From assembly GCF_000215705.1 (NCBI RefSeq), contig NC_015677.1:1004001-1068000 (forward strand): a stretch of DNA of 64,000 nt. The letters run 5' to 3'. The notes under the pieces are model-generated. The model did no database searches and was not told the DNA's origin. It saw only the letters and a program-made list of their open reading frames with translations. This document shows, in pieces, positions 18,147 through 25,693 of the stretch (positions within the stretch are counted from its first letter, which is position 1; each line of letters begins with the position of its first letter). This DNA comes from Ramlibacter tataouinensis TTB310 (GTDB lineage Bacteria; Pseudomonadota; Gammaproteobacteria; Burkholderiales; Burkholderiaceae_C). A program made the translations under genes and the position numbers.

Positions 18147-19607
18147 ATGATTTCCCGCGAACCCACCCTCGAACGCCTGGCCACGGCCCAGCGGCTCCTG
18201 CTGGAGCCCTTCGGCCTGGACGAAACCCACCTGTCGCGCGCCCTGGCCGAGATCACGGCCCACCAGGTCGACGACGCCGACCTGTACTTCCAGTACACCC
18301 GCAGCGAAGGCTGGAGCCTGGAGGAGGGCATCGTCAAGACCGGCAGCTTCAGCATCGACCAGGGCGTGGGCGTGCGCGCCGTCAGCGGCGAGAAGACGGC
18401 CTTCGCCTACTCCGACGACATCTCCGAGGCCTCGCTGCTGGACGCGGCCCGCACCGTGCGGTCGATCTCGGCCGCGGCCCGCTCCGGCCGGGCGCGGGTG
18501 GCGCCCAGGAAGGTGGCCTCCAGCCGCACGCTCTACGAAGGCCTGGACCCGATCGCCACGCTGGACAGCACGGCCAAGGTGAAGCTGCTGGAAAAGGCCG
18601 AGAAGCTGGCCCGCGCCAGGGACCCGCGCATCGCCCAGGTGATGGCGGGCCTGGCCAGCGAGTGGGACGTGGTGATGGTGGCGCGCGCCGACGGCACGCT
18701 GGCCGCCGACGTGCGGCCGCTGGTGCGCCTGTCGGTCACGGTGATCGCCGAGCAGAACGGGCGGCGCGAGGTCGGCTCCAGCGGCGGCGGCGGCCGCTTC
18801 GGCCTGGCCTACTTCGACGACGAGCGCATCAACACCTACGTGAACGACGCGGTGCGCGCCGCCCTGACCAACCTGGAGTCGCGCCCGGCCCCGGCCGGCG
18901 AGATGACCGTGGTGCTGGGCCCGGGCTGGCCCGGCATCCTGCTGCACGAGGCCATCGGCCACGGCCTGGAGGGGGACTTCAACCGCAAGGGCTCCAGCGC
19001 CTTCTCCGGCCGCATCGGCAAGCGGGTGGCTGCCAAGGGCGTGACGGTGCTGGACGACGGCACCATCGCCGACCGCCGCGGCTCGCTCAACGTGGACGAC
19101 GAGGGCAACGCCAGCCAGCGCAACGTGCTGATCGAGGACGGCATCCTGCGCGGCTACATCCAGGATTCGCTCAACGCCCGGCTGATGGGCGTCAAGCCCA
19201 CCGGCAACGGCCGGCGCGAGAGCTACGCCCACATCCCGATGCCGCGCATGACCAACACCTACATGCTGGGCGGCGACAAGGCGCCGCAGGAGATCGTGGC
19301 CAGCATCAAGAAGGGCCTGTACGCCACCAACTTCGGCGGCGGGCAGGTGGACATCACCTCGGGCAAGTTCGTGTTCTCGGCCAGCGAGGCGTTCTGGGTC
19401 GAGAACGGCAAGATCCTGTACCCGGTCAAGGGCGCCACCATCGTGGGCAACGGACCCGACGCGCTGACGCGGGTGACCATGATCGGCGACGACATGAAGC
19501 TCGACAGCGGCGTGGGCACCTGCGGCAAGGAAGGCCAGAGCGTGCCGGTGGGCGTGGGCCAGCCCACGCTGCGCATCGACGGCCTGACGGTCGGGGGAAC
19601 CGCTTGA
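18147..19607 (+). CDS. tldD: metalloprotease TldD
   Basis: TldD forms with TldE/PmbA a zinc protease that clears unfolded peptides and processes peptides such as microcin precursors and CcdA antitoxin. The 486-aa length is usual. The zinc motif HEAIGHGLEGD (HExxxH) is present, with GEMTVVLGPGWPGILLH before it and GVGTCGKEGQSVPVGVGQPT near the end. The partner pmbA is not in the window. The TGA overlaps a TTGACG that may serve as the -35 of the following attenuator (19604-19609). Confidence 0.96.
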   Translation: MISREPTLERLATAQRLLLEPFGLDETHLSRALAEITAHQVDDADLYFQYTRSEGWSLEEGIVKTGSFSIDQGVGVRAVSGEKTAFAYSDDISEASLLDAARTVRSISAAARSGRARVAPRKVASSRTLYEGLDPIATLDSTAKVKLLEKAEKLARARDPRIAQVMAGLASEWDVVMVARADGTLAADVRPLVRLSVTVIAEQNGRREVGSSGGGGRFGLAYFDDERINTYVNDAVRAALTNLESRPAPAGEMTVVLGPGWPGILLHEAIGHGLEGDFNRKGSSAFSGRIGKRVAAKGVTVLDDGTIADRRGSLNVDDEGNASQRNVLIEDGILRGYIQDSLNARLMGVKPTGNGRRESYAHIPMPRMTNTYMLGGDKAPQEIVASIKKGLYATNFGGGQVDITSGKFVFSASEAFWVENGKILYPVKGATIVGNGPDALTRVTMIGDDMKLDSGVGTCGKEGQSVPVGVGQPTLRIDGLTVGGTA

Positions 19608-19634
19608 CGGCGGGCCACGGGCCTGTGGTAGATT
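19604..19634 (+). promoter_or_regulatory. candidate promoter for the aroG-type leader transcript
   Basis: TTGACG (19604-19609) and an extended -10, TGGTAGATT with TAGATT at 19629-19634, are separated by 19 bases. The -10 ends eight bases before the A of the leader ATG at 19643, so the transcript may begin at or next to the start codon. No Shine-Dalgarno precedes the leader. The spacing is one to two bases longer than ideal, so this is a prediction. Confidence 0.45.
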
Positions 19635-19642
19635 CCAGCCCC

Positions 19643-19723
19643 ATGCGCAAGCACAGCGTCTTCTTCTTCGGCTACTTTTGGTTCTCTGGCCCTTCGGCGG
19701 TCGAGAGCTCTGAGCGCACCTGA
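19643..19723 (+). CDS. aromatic-rich leader peptide of the DAHP synthase attenuator
   Basis: A 26-codon frame encodes MRKHSVFFFGYFWFSGPSAV and six further residues, with five Phe, one Tyr and one Trp within eight codons (19661-19684). Such a run is the hallmark of ribosome-mediated attenuation, as in enteric pheL. It ends 26 bases before a strong intrinsic terminator (19748-19778), and an internal segment at 19695-19701 can pair with the terminator's 5' arm. The next gene is a class I DAHP synthase. Stalling at Phe/Tyr/Trp codons when charged tRNA is scarce should favour read-through. The reading is inference from sequence, but well supported. Confidence 0.85.
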   Translation: MRKHSVFFFGYFWFSGPSAVESSERT

Positions 19724-19756
19724 AGCAGACGCGAAACAGAACTCCCCAAACCGCCG
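19695..19756 (+). promoter_or_regulatory. alternative antiterminator pairing in the leader RNA
   Basis: CGGCGGT (19695-19701), inside codons 18-20 of the leader, complements ACCGCCG (19750-19756), which is the 5' arm of the terminator. It copies the terminator's 3' arm, so the two foldings exclude each other. A ribosome stalled on the aromatic codons would leave 19695-19701 free; one that reaches the stop codon would cover it. Confidence 0.6.
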
Positions 19757-19778
19757 GCAAGCCCGGCGGTTTTTTTTT
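19748..19778 (+). terminator. intrinsic terminator of the attenuator
   Basis: AAACCGCCGG (19748-19757), loop CAAGC and CCGGCGGTTT (19763-19772) form a 10-bp stem followed by an unbroken T-run to 19778. This is the best intrinsic terminator in the window. It lies between the leader peptide stop and the DAHP synthase start codon, the classical place for attenuation. Confidence 0.9.
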
Positions 19779-19809
19779 GCCTCCACCTTCCACGTTCCAG
19801 GAGCACACG

Positions 19810-20931
19810 ATGACCGCGATGACCCCGAACGCCAGCGATGCCTGGTATGCGCGCCCCGTCGACAAGACCAGCCAGACCGACGACGAACGCATCAAGGACA
19901 TCACCGTGCTGCCTCCGCCCGAACACCTGATCCGCTTCTTCCCGATCCGCGGCACGGCCGTGGAGCAGCTGATCACCGAGACCCGCCGCAGCATCCACCG
20001 CATCATGGCCGGCCAGGACGACCGGCTGCTGGTGGTGATCGGCCCGTGCTCCATCCACGACCCCAACGCCGCGCTGGACTACGCCCGCCGGCTGAAGCAG
20101 GCGCGCGCCCGGTACGCCGACACGCTGGAGGTCGTGATGCGGGTGTACTTCGAGAAGCCGCGCACCACGGTGGGCTGGAAGGGCCTGATCAACGATCCCT
20201 ACCTGGACGAGAGCTACCGCATCGACGAAGGCCTGCGCATCGCGCGCCAGCTGCTGATCGAGATCAGCCGCCTCGGGCTGCCGGCCGGCAGCGAGTTCCT
20301 GGACGTGATCTCGCCGCAGTACATCGGCGACCTGATCGCCTGGGGCGCCATCGGCGCGCGCACCACCGAGAGCCAGGTGCACCGCGAGCTGGCTTCGGGC
20401 TTGTCGGCGCCGATCGGCTTCAAGAACGGCACCGACGGCAACATCCGCATCGCCACCGACGCCATCCAGGCGGCCGCGCGCGGCCACCACTTCCTGTCTG
20501 TGCACAAGAACGGGCAGGTGGCCATCGTGCAGACCCAGGGCAACAAGGACTGCCACGTCATCCTGCGCGGCGGCAAGGCGCCCAACTACGACGCGGCCAG
20601 CGTGGCGGCGGCCTGCAAGGACCTGGCGTCGGCGGGATTGCTGGCGACGCTGATGGTGGACTGCAGCCATGCCAACAGCAGCAAGCAGCACGAGAAGCAG
20701 CTGGAGGTGGCGCGCGACATCGGCGGCCAGATCGCCGGCGGCTCGCGCAGCATCTTCGGCGTGATGGTCGAGAGCCACCTGTGCGCGGGCGCCCAGAAAT
20801 TCACGCCCGGCCGGGACGATGCCGCGCAGCTGGAGTACGGCAAGAGCATCACCGACGCCTGCCTGGGCTGGGACGATTCGATGCAGGCGCTGGAGCTGCT
20901 GTCCTCGGCGGTGCGGGCGCGCCGGCGCTGA
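19810..20931 (+). CDS. aroG: 3-deoxy-7-phosphoheptulonate (DAHP) synthase, class I
   Basis: This enzyme joins phosphoenolpyruvate and erythrose 4-phosphate, the committing step of the shikimate pathway. The 373-aa product has LLVVIGPCSIHDPNAALDYA, EKPRTTVGWKGLINDP, GFKNGTDGN, CHVILRGGKAPNYD and VDCSHANSSK, all AroF/G/H signatures with the metal-binding Cys and His. Feedback specificity (Phe, Tyr or Trp) cannot be read reliably. The start at 19810 gives an N-terminal extension (TAMTPNASDAWYARPVDKTS) before the conserved part. It is preceded by an attenuator rich in Phe codons. Confidence 0.95.
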   Translation: MTAMTPNASDAWYARPVDKTSQTDDERIKDITVLPPPEHLIRFFPIRGTAVEQLITETRRSIHRIMAGQDDRLLVVIGPCSIHDPNAALDYARRLKQARARYADTLEVVMRVYFEKPRTTVGWKGLINDPYLDESYRIDEGLRIARQLLIEISRLGLPAGSEFLDVISPQYIGDLIAWGAIGARTTESQVHRELASGLSAPIGFKNGTDGNIRIATDAIQAAARGHHFLSVHKNGQVAIVQTQGNKDCHVILRGGKAPNYDAASVAAACKDLASAGLLATLMVDCSHANSSKQHEKQLEVARDIGGQIAGGSRSIFGVMVESHLCAGAQKFTPGRDDAAQLEYGKSITDACLGWDDSMQALELLSSAVRARRR

Positions 20932-20950
20932 CGGCCGGGGAGACCATCGA

Positions 20951-20979
20951 TTTACATACGTTGAAGCCTCAACTATATT
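20951..20979 (+). promoter_or_regulatory. sigma-70 promoter for the unknown gene at 21007
   Basis: TTTACA (20951-20956) and TATATT (20974-20979) are spaced by exactly 17 bases, ending 27 bases before the ATG at 21007. The spacer holds an inverted repeat GTTGA-AGCC-TCAAC that could bind a regulator. It is the clearest consensus-like promoter seen in this GC-rich window. Confidence 0.7.
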
Positions 20980-21006
20980 GGGCGCGATCCATGCCACGCG
21001 CCCTCC

Positions 21007-22038
21007 ATGACGCCTGAACTCCCTGTCCTGCGCCTCGGCCTGGCCGGCTTTGCGGAAGCCGCCCAGGAGCGGTTCCAGCAGCTGCTGGGCCGCCTGCCGG
21101 GTGCCGCCGTGCGCTGGGAGATCGTGCCCCTGGAGGAGGCCGATGCCTGGTGGATCAACGGCGCGCGCACCCAGCAACTGGCCGACGGCACGCTGCGGGT
21201 CGCCTCCGGGGCCCCCGGCGGCCGTTCGCTGCAGCTGGACCTGTCGGGGATCGACCGGCCCATCGCCTTCGGCCTGCCGCTGGCGCCGCGCGGGCTGACG
21301 CCCGAGCGCTCGTTCGATCCCGAATCGCCGCCCAGCGTGGCCGCGGTGCTGGCCCAGTTCGAGACCCTGCTGCGGCCGCTGTCGGCCCAGTTCCTGCTGG
21401 CCTCGCAGATCCTCGAGCGGGAGACCGCCCTGGGGCGCGGCAGCCACCGGGTGGTGGCCAGCGGCCGCCTGCTGGCCATCGTCAACCTGCAGGGCGACGC
21501 CTCGGTGCTGGCCACGGTGAGGGCGGCGGACTTCGAGAAGTCGGTGTGGGAGCCCCGCCCCACCTCCGACGAGCCGCTGCCCCGCGGCTTCGTGCGCACC
21601 ACGCTGTCGCACCTGATGTGGCAGTACGCGCTGCGCACCGGCCGCGACGTGCTGCCGGCGCGCTACCGCAACTGCACCCTGTACTTCCGCCGGCCGCCGC
21701 GGCTGCCCCAGCGCCTGCTGCTGGATTCGCACCTGCTGCTGATGCGCGAGCTGGCGGTGGAGCCGGCCACGCTGGAGCAGCTGCAGCGCCGCACCGGGCT
21801 GGCACCGCGTCTGCTGGAACGCGACCTGGGCGCGCTGTACCTGGTGGGCTCCGTCACCTCCAATGCCCGGCGCGTGGTGTGGTCGCCATCGTCCGGCCGG
21901 CGCGAGGGCCCCGATTCGGGGCTGCCGAACGGCCAGGATACGCAGGAGGGGGCCCTGGACGTGCAGGGCGTGGCGCCGCAGTGGAAACCGGAGCACCCGC
22001 CCGACATGACGGCCCCGGCCCCCATTCCCCGGGGCTGA
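21007..22038 (+). CDS. conserved-looking protein of unknown function
   Basis: The 343-aa soluble protein shows no domain I can name. The N-terminal half (residues 1-100) starts LRLGLAGFAEAAQERFQQLL and alternates beta strands and helices, a little like a receiver or Rossmann half. A middle helical part (LHLMWQYALRTG-like) precedes a segment at about 250-285 (PATLEQLQRRTGLAPRLLERDLGALYLVGSV, shortened here) that looks like a winged helix. The tail is Pro/Gly-rich and disordered. It has its own strong promoter and converges with mpl three bases away. A role in regulation is only a guess. Confidence 0.7.
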   Translation: MTPELPVLRLGLAGFAEAAQERFQQLLGRLPGAAVRWEIVPLEEADAWWINGARTQQLADGTLRVASGAPGGRSLQLDLSGIDRPIAFGLPLAPRGLTPERSFDPESPPSVAAVLAQFETLLRPLSAQFLLASQILERETALGRGSHRVVASGRLLAIVNLQGDASVLATVRAADFEKSVWEPRPTSDEPLPRGFVRTTLSHLMWQYALRTGRDVLPARYRNCTLYFRRPPRLPQRLLLDSHLLLMRELAVEPATLEQLQRRTGLAPRLLERDLGALYLVGSVTSNARRVVWSPSSGRREGPDSGLPNGQDTQEGALDVQGVAPQWKPEHPPDMTAPAPIPRG

Positions 22039-22041
22039 CGC

Positions 22042-23415
22042 TCAGGCGTTCTGCAGCGCCTGCAGCAGGCGGCCATGGATGCCGCCGAATCCGCCGTTGC
22101 TCATGCACAGCACCTGGTCGCCGCTGCGGGCGGCCTGCACCACCTGGCGCACCAGCTCGTCGATGGAGTCGGCCACCTGCGCCCGGCCGCCCATGGGCGC
22201 CAGCGCCTCGCGCGGGTCCCAGCCCAGGCCGCCGCTGTGGCAGAAGGCCAGGTCGGCCTGCTCCAGGCTCCAGGGCAGCTGCGACTTCATGGTGCCCAGC
22301 TTCATGGTGTTGCTGCGCGGCTCGAACACCGCCAGGATGCGCTGGCCCGGCGGCAGGCGGCGGCGCAGGCCGTCCACCGTGGTGCGGATCGCCGTGGGGT
22401 GGTGGGCGAAGTCGTCGTAGACCGAGATGCCGCGGACCGTGCCGCGCAGCTCCATGCGGCGCTTGACGTTCTCGAAGCGGGCCAGCGCCTGGGCGGCCTG
22501 CGCGGGCGCCACGCCCACGTGGTCGGCCGCGGCGATGGCCGCCAGGGCGTTGAGCTGGTTGTGCACCCCGCCCAGCGACCATTCCACCTGTCCCACGCGC
22601 TCGCCCCGGCGCAGCACGTCGAAGGCATGCGGCTCGCCCTCGGCGGTGAAGTCGCCGTCCGCCGCGCCGAAGCTGCGCACCTCGCTCCAGCAGCCGGCAT
22701 GCAGCACCCGGGCCAGGCTTTCCTCCAGCCCGTTGACCACGACCCGGCCGGTGGACGGCACGGTGCGCACCAGGTGGTGGAACTGGCGCTCGATGGCCGC
22801 CAGGTCGTCGAAGATGTCAGCGTGGTCGAACTCCAGGTTGTTCAGGATGGCCGTGCGCGGCCGGTAGTGCACGAACTTGCTGCGCTTGTCGAAGAAGGCC
22901 GTGTCGTATTCATCGGCTTCGATCACGAAGTGACGGCCGGCGCCCAATCTTGCCGAAACGCCAAAGTTCATCGGCACGCCGCCCACCAGGAAGCCGGGCT
23001 GCAGGCCCGCCTGCTCCAGCACCCACGCCAGCATGGAGGTGGTGGTGGTCTTGCCGTGCGTGCCGGCCACCGCCAGCACGTGCCGGCCCTGCAGCACGTG
23101 CTCGGCCAGCCACTGCGGCCCGCTGGTGTAGGGCAGGCCGGCGTCCAGGATGGCTTCCATCAGGGGGTAGCGCGGCGTGCCGTCCGGCTGGCGCGCGCGC
23201 GAGACCACGTTGCCGATCACCCACATGTCGGGCTTGAGCTGCAGCTGGTCGGCGCCAAAGCCTTCGATCAGGTCGATACCGAGGGCGCGCAGCTGGTCGC
23301 TCATCGGGGGGTAGACGCCCGCGTCGCAGCCGGTGACCTTGTGCCCGGCCTCGCGGGCCAGTGCGGCGACGCCTCCCATGAACGTGCCGCAGATGCCGAG
23401 GATGTGGATGTGCAT
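22042..23415 (-). CDS. mpl: UDP-MurNAc:L-Ala-gamma-D-Glu-meso-DAP ligase (murein peptide recycling)
   Basis: Mpl reattaches the recycled tripeptide to UDP-MurNAc in the cytoplasm, feeding cell-wall recycling. The 457-aa Mur ligase starts MHIHILGICGTFMGGVAALA, the distinctive Mpl N-terminus, then has the P-loop [28 protein letters not shown] (typical of Mpl rather than MurC) and DDFAHHPTAI. It is monocistronic as far as seen, followed by a convergent unknown gene, with a 538-base repeat-rich gap upstream. Confidence 0.95.
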   Translation of the reverse strand: MHIHILGICGTFMGGVAALAREAGHKVTGCDAGVYPPMSDQLRALGIDLIEGFGADQLQLKPDMWVIGNVVSRARQPDGTPRYPLMEAILDAGLPYTSGPQWLAEHVLQGRHVLAVAGTHGKTTTTSMLAWVLEQAGLQPGFLVGGVPMNFGVSARLGAGRHFVIEADEYDTAFFDKRSKFVHYRPRTAILNNLEFDHADIFDDLAAIERQFHHLVRTVPSTGRVVVNGLEESLARVLHAGCWSEVRSFGAADGDFTAEGEPHAFDVLRRGERVGQVEWSLGGVHNQLNALAAIAAADHVGVAPAQAAQALARFENVKRRMELRGTVRGISVYDDFAHHPTAIRTTVDGLRRRLPPGQRILAVFEPRSNTMKLGTMKSQLPWSLEQADLAFCHSGGLGWDPREALAPMGGRAQVADSIDELVRQVVQAARSGDQVLCMSNGGFGGIHGRLLQALQNA

Positions 23416-23953
23416 GGGGCGGGATTATCGACGCGGTGTGGAGGCACTCTGGGTTGGCCAGACGCTGTTGCTGCATGGTGTGGCAGCGGTGTTGCACCCT
23501 GGCCGCAGACGTGCGCAAGCGGTTGCTCCGCTGGGCGCGGCAGGCGGTGGCTCTCGCGGGGCGCCAGGTGCTCACAAACCAGGTTGGCGCGCTGCGGTGT
23601 GGAGAAGTAACGCCCCAGCGCGGCAGGCGGTGCCCGGGCGGGGCGATTTCTGGGGCGGCGGGACGGCTCTTCGGCCTGGGGCTGCGCGCCGCCGGTGCGG
23701 CGCGCTTCGTGATCTGACTCGCGGCATCTGTCTGAGCGCAGCGGCCTTCGGGCGCGTAGCGAGTTATACCGCGGCCCCAGGCCGAAGAGAACGGCCCGCG
23801 AAGTCCGTGCGCCAGCACGGACCGCCACAGTATGAGCCCCGGCCGGGCACCGCCTGCCGCGCCGCGCAAGGCAACACTCGCGAGCACAACGACCAAGCGA
23901 CCAGGCAAGCTACAGCCAAGTAGGTGCAAGCCAATCCATGCAGAATCGGCCGC
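23416..23953. repeat. gene-free stretch with nested inverted repeats
   Basis: No coding gene is supported in these 538 bases. An outer pair of 18-base arms (23618-23635 and 23845-23862, core GCGGCAGGCGGTGCCC) encloses an inner 16-base pair (CTCTTCGGCCTGGGGC at 23667-23682 and its complement at 23774-23789). Direct copies of GCGCGGCAGGCGGTG occur at 23535-23549 and 23618-23632, and a small hairpin at 23801-23820. The element reads as two inverted copies of one module. Long open frames across it are products of GC bias. I recall related sequence in comamonad intergenic regions, but have not checked. Confidence 0.65.
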
Positions 23954-24547
23954 ATGGAAAGCCTCAAGTCCGAGATCGCGGCCACGGCCGCCCGCCTGGT
24001 GGTGGAGGAAGGACTGGAGTACGGTCCCGCCAAGCGCAGGGCCGCCAAGCAGCTCGGCCTGGCCGCGCGGACGGCCTTGCCCGACAACGACACGCTGGAG
24101 GAGGCCGTGCGCGAGTACCTCCAGGTGTTCTGTTCCGATACCCAGCCGGCCGAGCTGACCGCGCTGCGACGACTGGCCCTGGTCTGGATGGAGCGACTGG
24201 CGCAGTTCCGGCCCCATCTGGCGGGGGCCGTGTGGAACGGCACGGCCACCCGGCTGTCGGACATCTACCTCCAGCTCTTCTGCGACGACCCGAAATCCGC
24301 CGAGATCGCCCTGATCGAGCACGGGGTGGATTACCAAGCGCGCAGCGTCACCGGCTTCAACGGCGAACTGGTGGAGGCGCTTAGCCTGTCCAGCCACAGC
24401 GCCGAGCTGGGTGAGCCCATCGGCGTGCATCTCATGATCCATGACCACGACGACCTGCGCGGAGCCCTGCGGCCGGATGGCCGGGGACGCCGTCCCCGCG
24501 GCGATTTCGCGGATGTGCAAGCCCTGTTGGCCCAGGAGGGGGTATGA
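23954..24547 (+). CDS. conserved hypothetical protein
   Basis: The 197-aa cytoplasmic protein has an N-terminal helical part (LKSEIAATAARLVVEEGLEY then GPAKRRAAKQLGL) that resembles DNA- or RNA-binding helices, and a C-terminal part with LSDIYLQLFCDDPKSAEIAL and VHLMIHDHDDLRGALRP. The middle GTATRLSD region recalls nucleotidyltransferase-like folds only loosely. I do not recognise a named family. It overlaps the next gene (ATGA), a TlpA-type thioredoxin, so the two are probably co-expressed. The ATG at 23954 was chosen over one ten codons upstream because the helical domain starts there. Confidence 0.75.
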   Translation: MESLKSEIAATAARLVVEEGLEYGPAKRRAAKQLGLAARTALPDNDTLEEAVREYLQVFCSDTQPAELTALRRLALVWMERLAQFRPHLAGAVWNGTATRLSDIYLQLFCDDPKSAEIALIEHGVDYQARSVTGFNGELVEALSLSSHSAELGEPIGVHLMIHDHDDLRGALRPDGRGRRPRGDFADVQALLAQEGV

Positions 24548-25107
24548 GCGTCAGCGGTGCGGGGCCCCGGGGCTCCAAGGGTACAAGCCGGCGCGGCTGG
24601 GTGCTGGCGGGGGTGGGCGCGGCGGCGGCGCTGGCCGGCGGCGGCTTGGGCTGGTGGCGCCTGCGTGAATCGGCGCCCGCCGACGGCGCTTCAGCCTTGT
24701 ACGCCCAAAGTTTCGACCGGCCCGAGGGCGGCAGCCTGGCGATGGCCGGCCTGAAGGGCCGGCCGGTGCTGGTGAACTTCTGGGCGACCTGGTGCCCGCC
24801 CTGTGTGGAAGAGCTGCCGCTTCTGGACGGGTTCTACCGCGAACACAGGGCAAAAGGCTGGCAAGTGGTGGGCTTGGCCATCGACCAGCCCAGTGCGGTG
24901 CGCAAGTTCCTGGCCCGCACCCCGGTGGGCTTTCCGATCGGATTGGCCGGCCTGGGCGGCACCGAACTGGGCAAGGCGCTGGGGAATCTGACAGGGGGGC
25001 TGCCGTTCACGGTCGTTCTGGACCCGAAGGGCGCGGTTGTGCAGCGTAGAATGGGCAAGCTCACGGCCGAAGACTTGGCGCGCTGGGCAGCCACCACGGC
25101 ACGCTGA
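24544..25107 (+). CDS. TlpA-family thiol:disulfide reductase
   Basis: The 187-aa protein has a membrane anchor (residues 18-40, VLAGVGAAAALAGGGLGWW) and a periplasmic thioredoxin fold with the active site NFWATWCPPCVEELPLL (CxxC = CPPC) and the cis-Pro region GGLPFTVVLDPKG. TlpA-like proteins supply reducing power for cytochrome c or copper-site maturation in the periplasm. It is coupled to the upstream unknown gene by a four-base overlap. The next gene is accB after 126 bases that include AT-rich DNA likely holding the acc promoter. Confidence 0.9.
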   Translation: MSVSGAGPRGSKGTSRRGWVLAGVGAAAALAGGGLGWWRLRESAPADGASALYAQSFDRPEGGSLAMAGLKGRPVLVNFWATWCPPCVEELPLLDGFYREHRAKGWQVVGLAIDQPSAVRKFLARTPVGFPIGLAGLGGTELGKALGNLTGGLPFTVVLDPKGAVVQRRMGKLTAEDLARWAATTAR

Positions 25108-25233
25108 GAGCCGATCCGCCAAACGCGATTGCAGTGTCCGTCGTTGACGACAGATAGCGAAAATACCGCTCAAAAAGTAAAACTTAGCGGAATTTAAGGT
25201 ACATTCGCCGCTTTTGTTGTCCCCGGAGAGGCC
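25108..25233 (+). promoter_or_regulatory. AT-rich upstream region of accB
   Basis: This 126-base gap is markedly AT-richer than its surroundings, especially 25160-25215. TTGACG occurs at 25144-25149 but no -10 at a good distance could be paired with it. I infer the acc promoter lies here without fixing it. SD GGAGAGG precedes the accB ATG. Confidence 0.4.
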
Positions 25234-25680
25234 ATGGATTTGCGCAAACTCAAGACGTTGATCGATCTCGTATCGGAGTCGAACGTCTCGGAACTTGAGA
25301 TCACGGAAGCGGAAGGGAAGGTCCGGATCGTCAAGGGCCAGCCAGTGGTGGTGCAGGCCGCCCCGGTTTCTGCGCCCATGCCGGCAGCCCCCGCACCCGT
25401 GGCCGCCGCCACTGCGCCCGCGCCGGCGGCGCCGGAGCCACCAGCTGGCCACATCGTGAAATCGCCCATGGTCGGCACCTTCTACCGTGCCTCCAGCCCG
25501 GGCGCCAAGGCCTTCGTCGAGGTGGGCAGCCAGGTCAAGGCCGGCGAGACCATCTGCATCATCGAGGCGATGAAGATCCTCAACGAGATCGAGACCGACA
25601 AGGCCGGCACCATCACCCAGATCCTGTGCGAGAACGGCCAGGCCGTGGAATACGGCCAGCCGCTGTTCGTGATCGCGTGA
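25234..25680 (+). CDS. accB: acetyl-CoA carboxylase biotin carboxyl carrier protein
   Basis: AccB carries the biotin that shuttles carbon dioxide from AccC to the carboxyltransferase in fatty acid synthesis. The 148-aa product has an N-terminal domain ([20 protein letters not shown]), an Ala/Pro linker (residues 45-72) and a biotinyl domain with the modified lysine in [10 protein letters not shown]. It is followed by accC after 13 bases. Confidence 0.97.
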   Translation: MDLRKLKTLIDLVSESNVSELEITEAEGKVRIVKGQPVVVQAAPVSAPMPAAPAPVAAATAPAPAAPEPPAGHIVKSPMVGTFYRASSPGAKAFVEVGSQVKAGETICIIEAMKILNEIETDKAGTITQILCENGQAVEYGQPLFVIA

Positions 25681-25693
25681 CGGGTCCGGTTCC

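Noticed and set aside
16317..20066. 1249-codon open frame on the minus strand
   Set aside because: Only the last 200 codons are a real gene (YqiA-like); the rest is the antisense shadow of rodA and tldD.
22910..24520. 536-codon minus-strand frame across the mpl upstream gap
   Set aside because: It crosses repeat DNA and the wrong frame of mpl; composition is Arg/Pro/Ala-rich without domain.
25144..25172. TTGACG with downstream hexamer as the acc promoter
   Set aside because: No -10 at 15-19 bases; the promoter position was left open.
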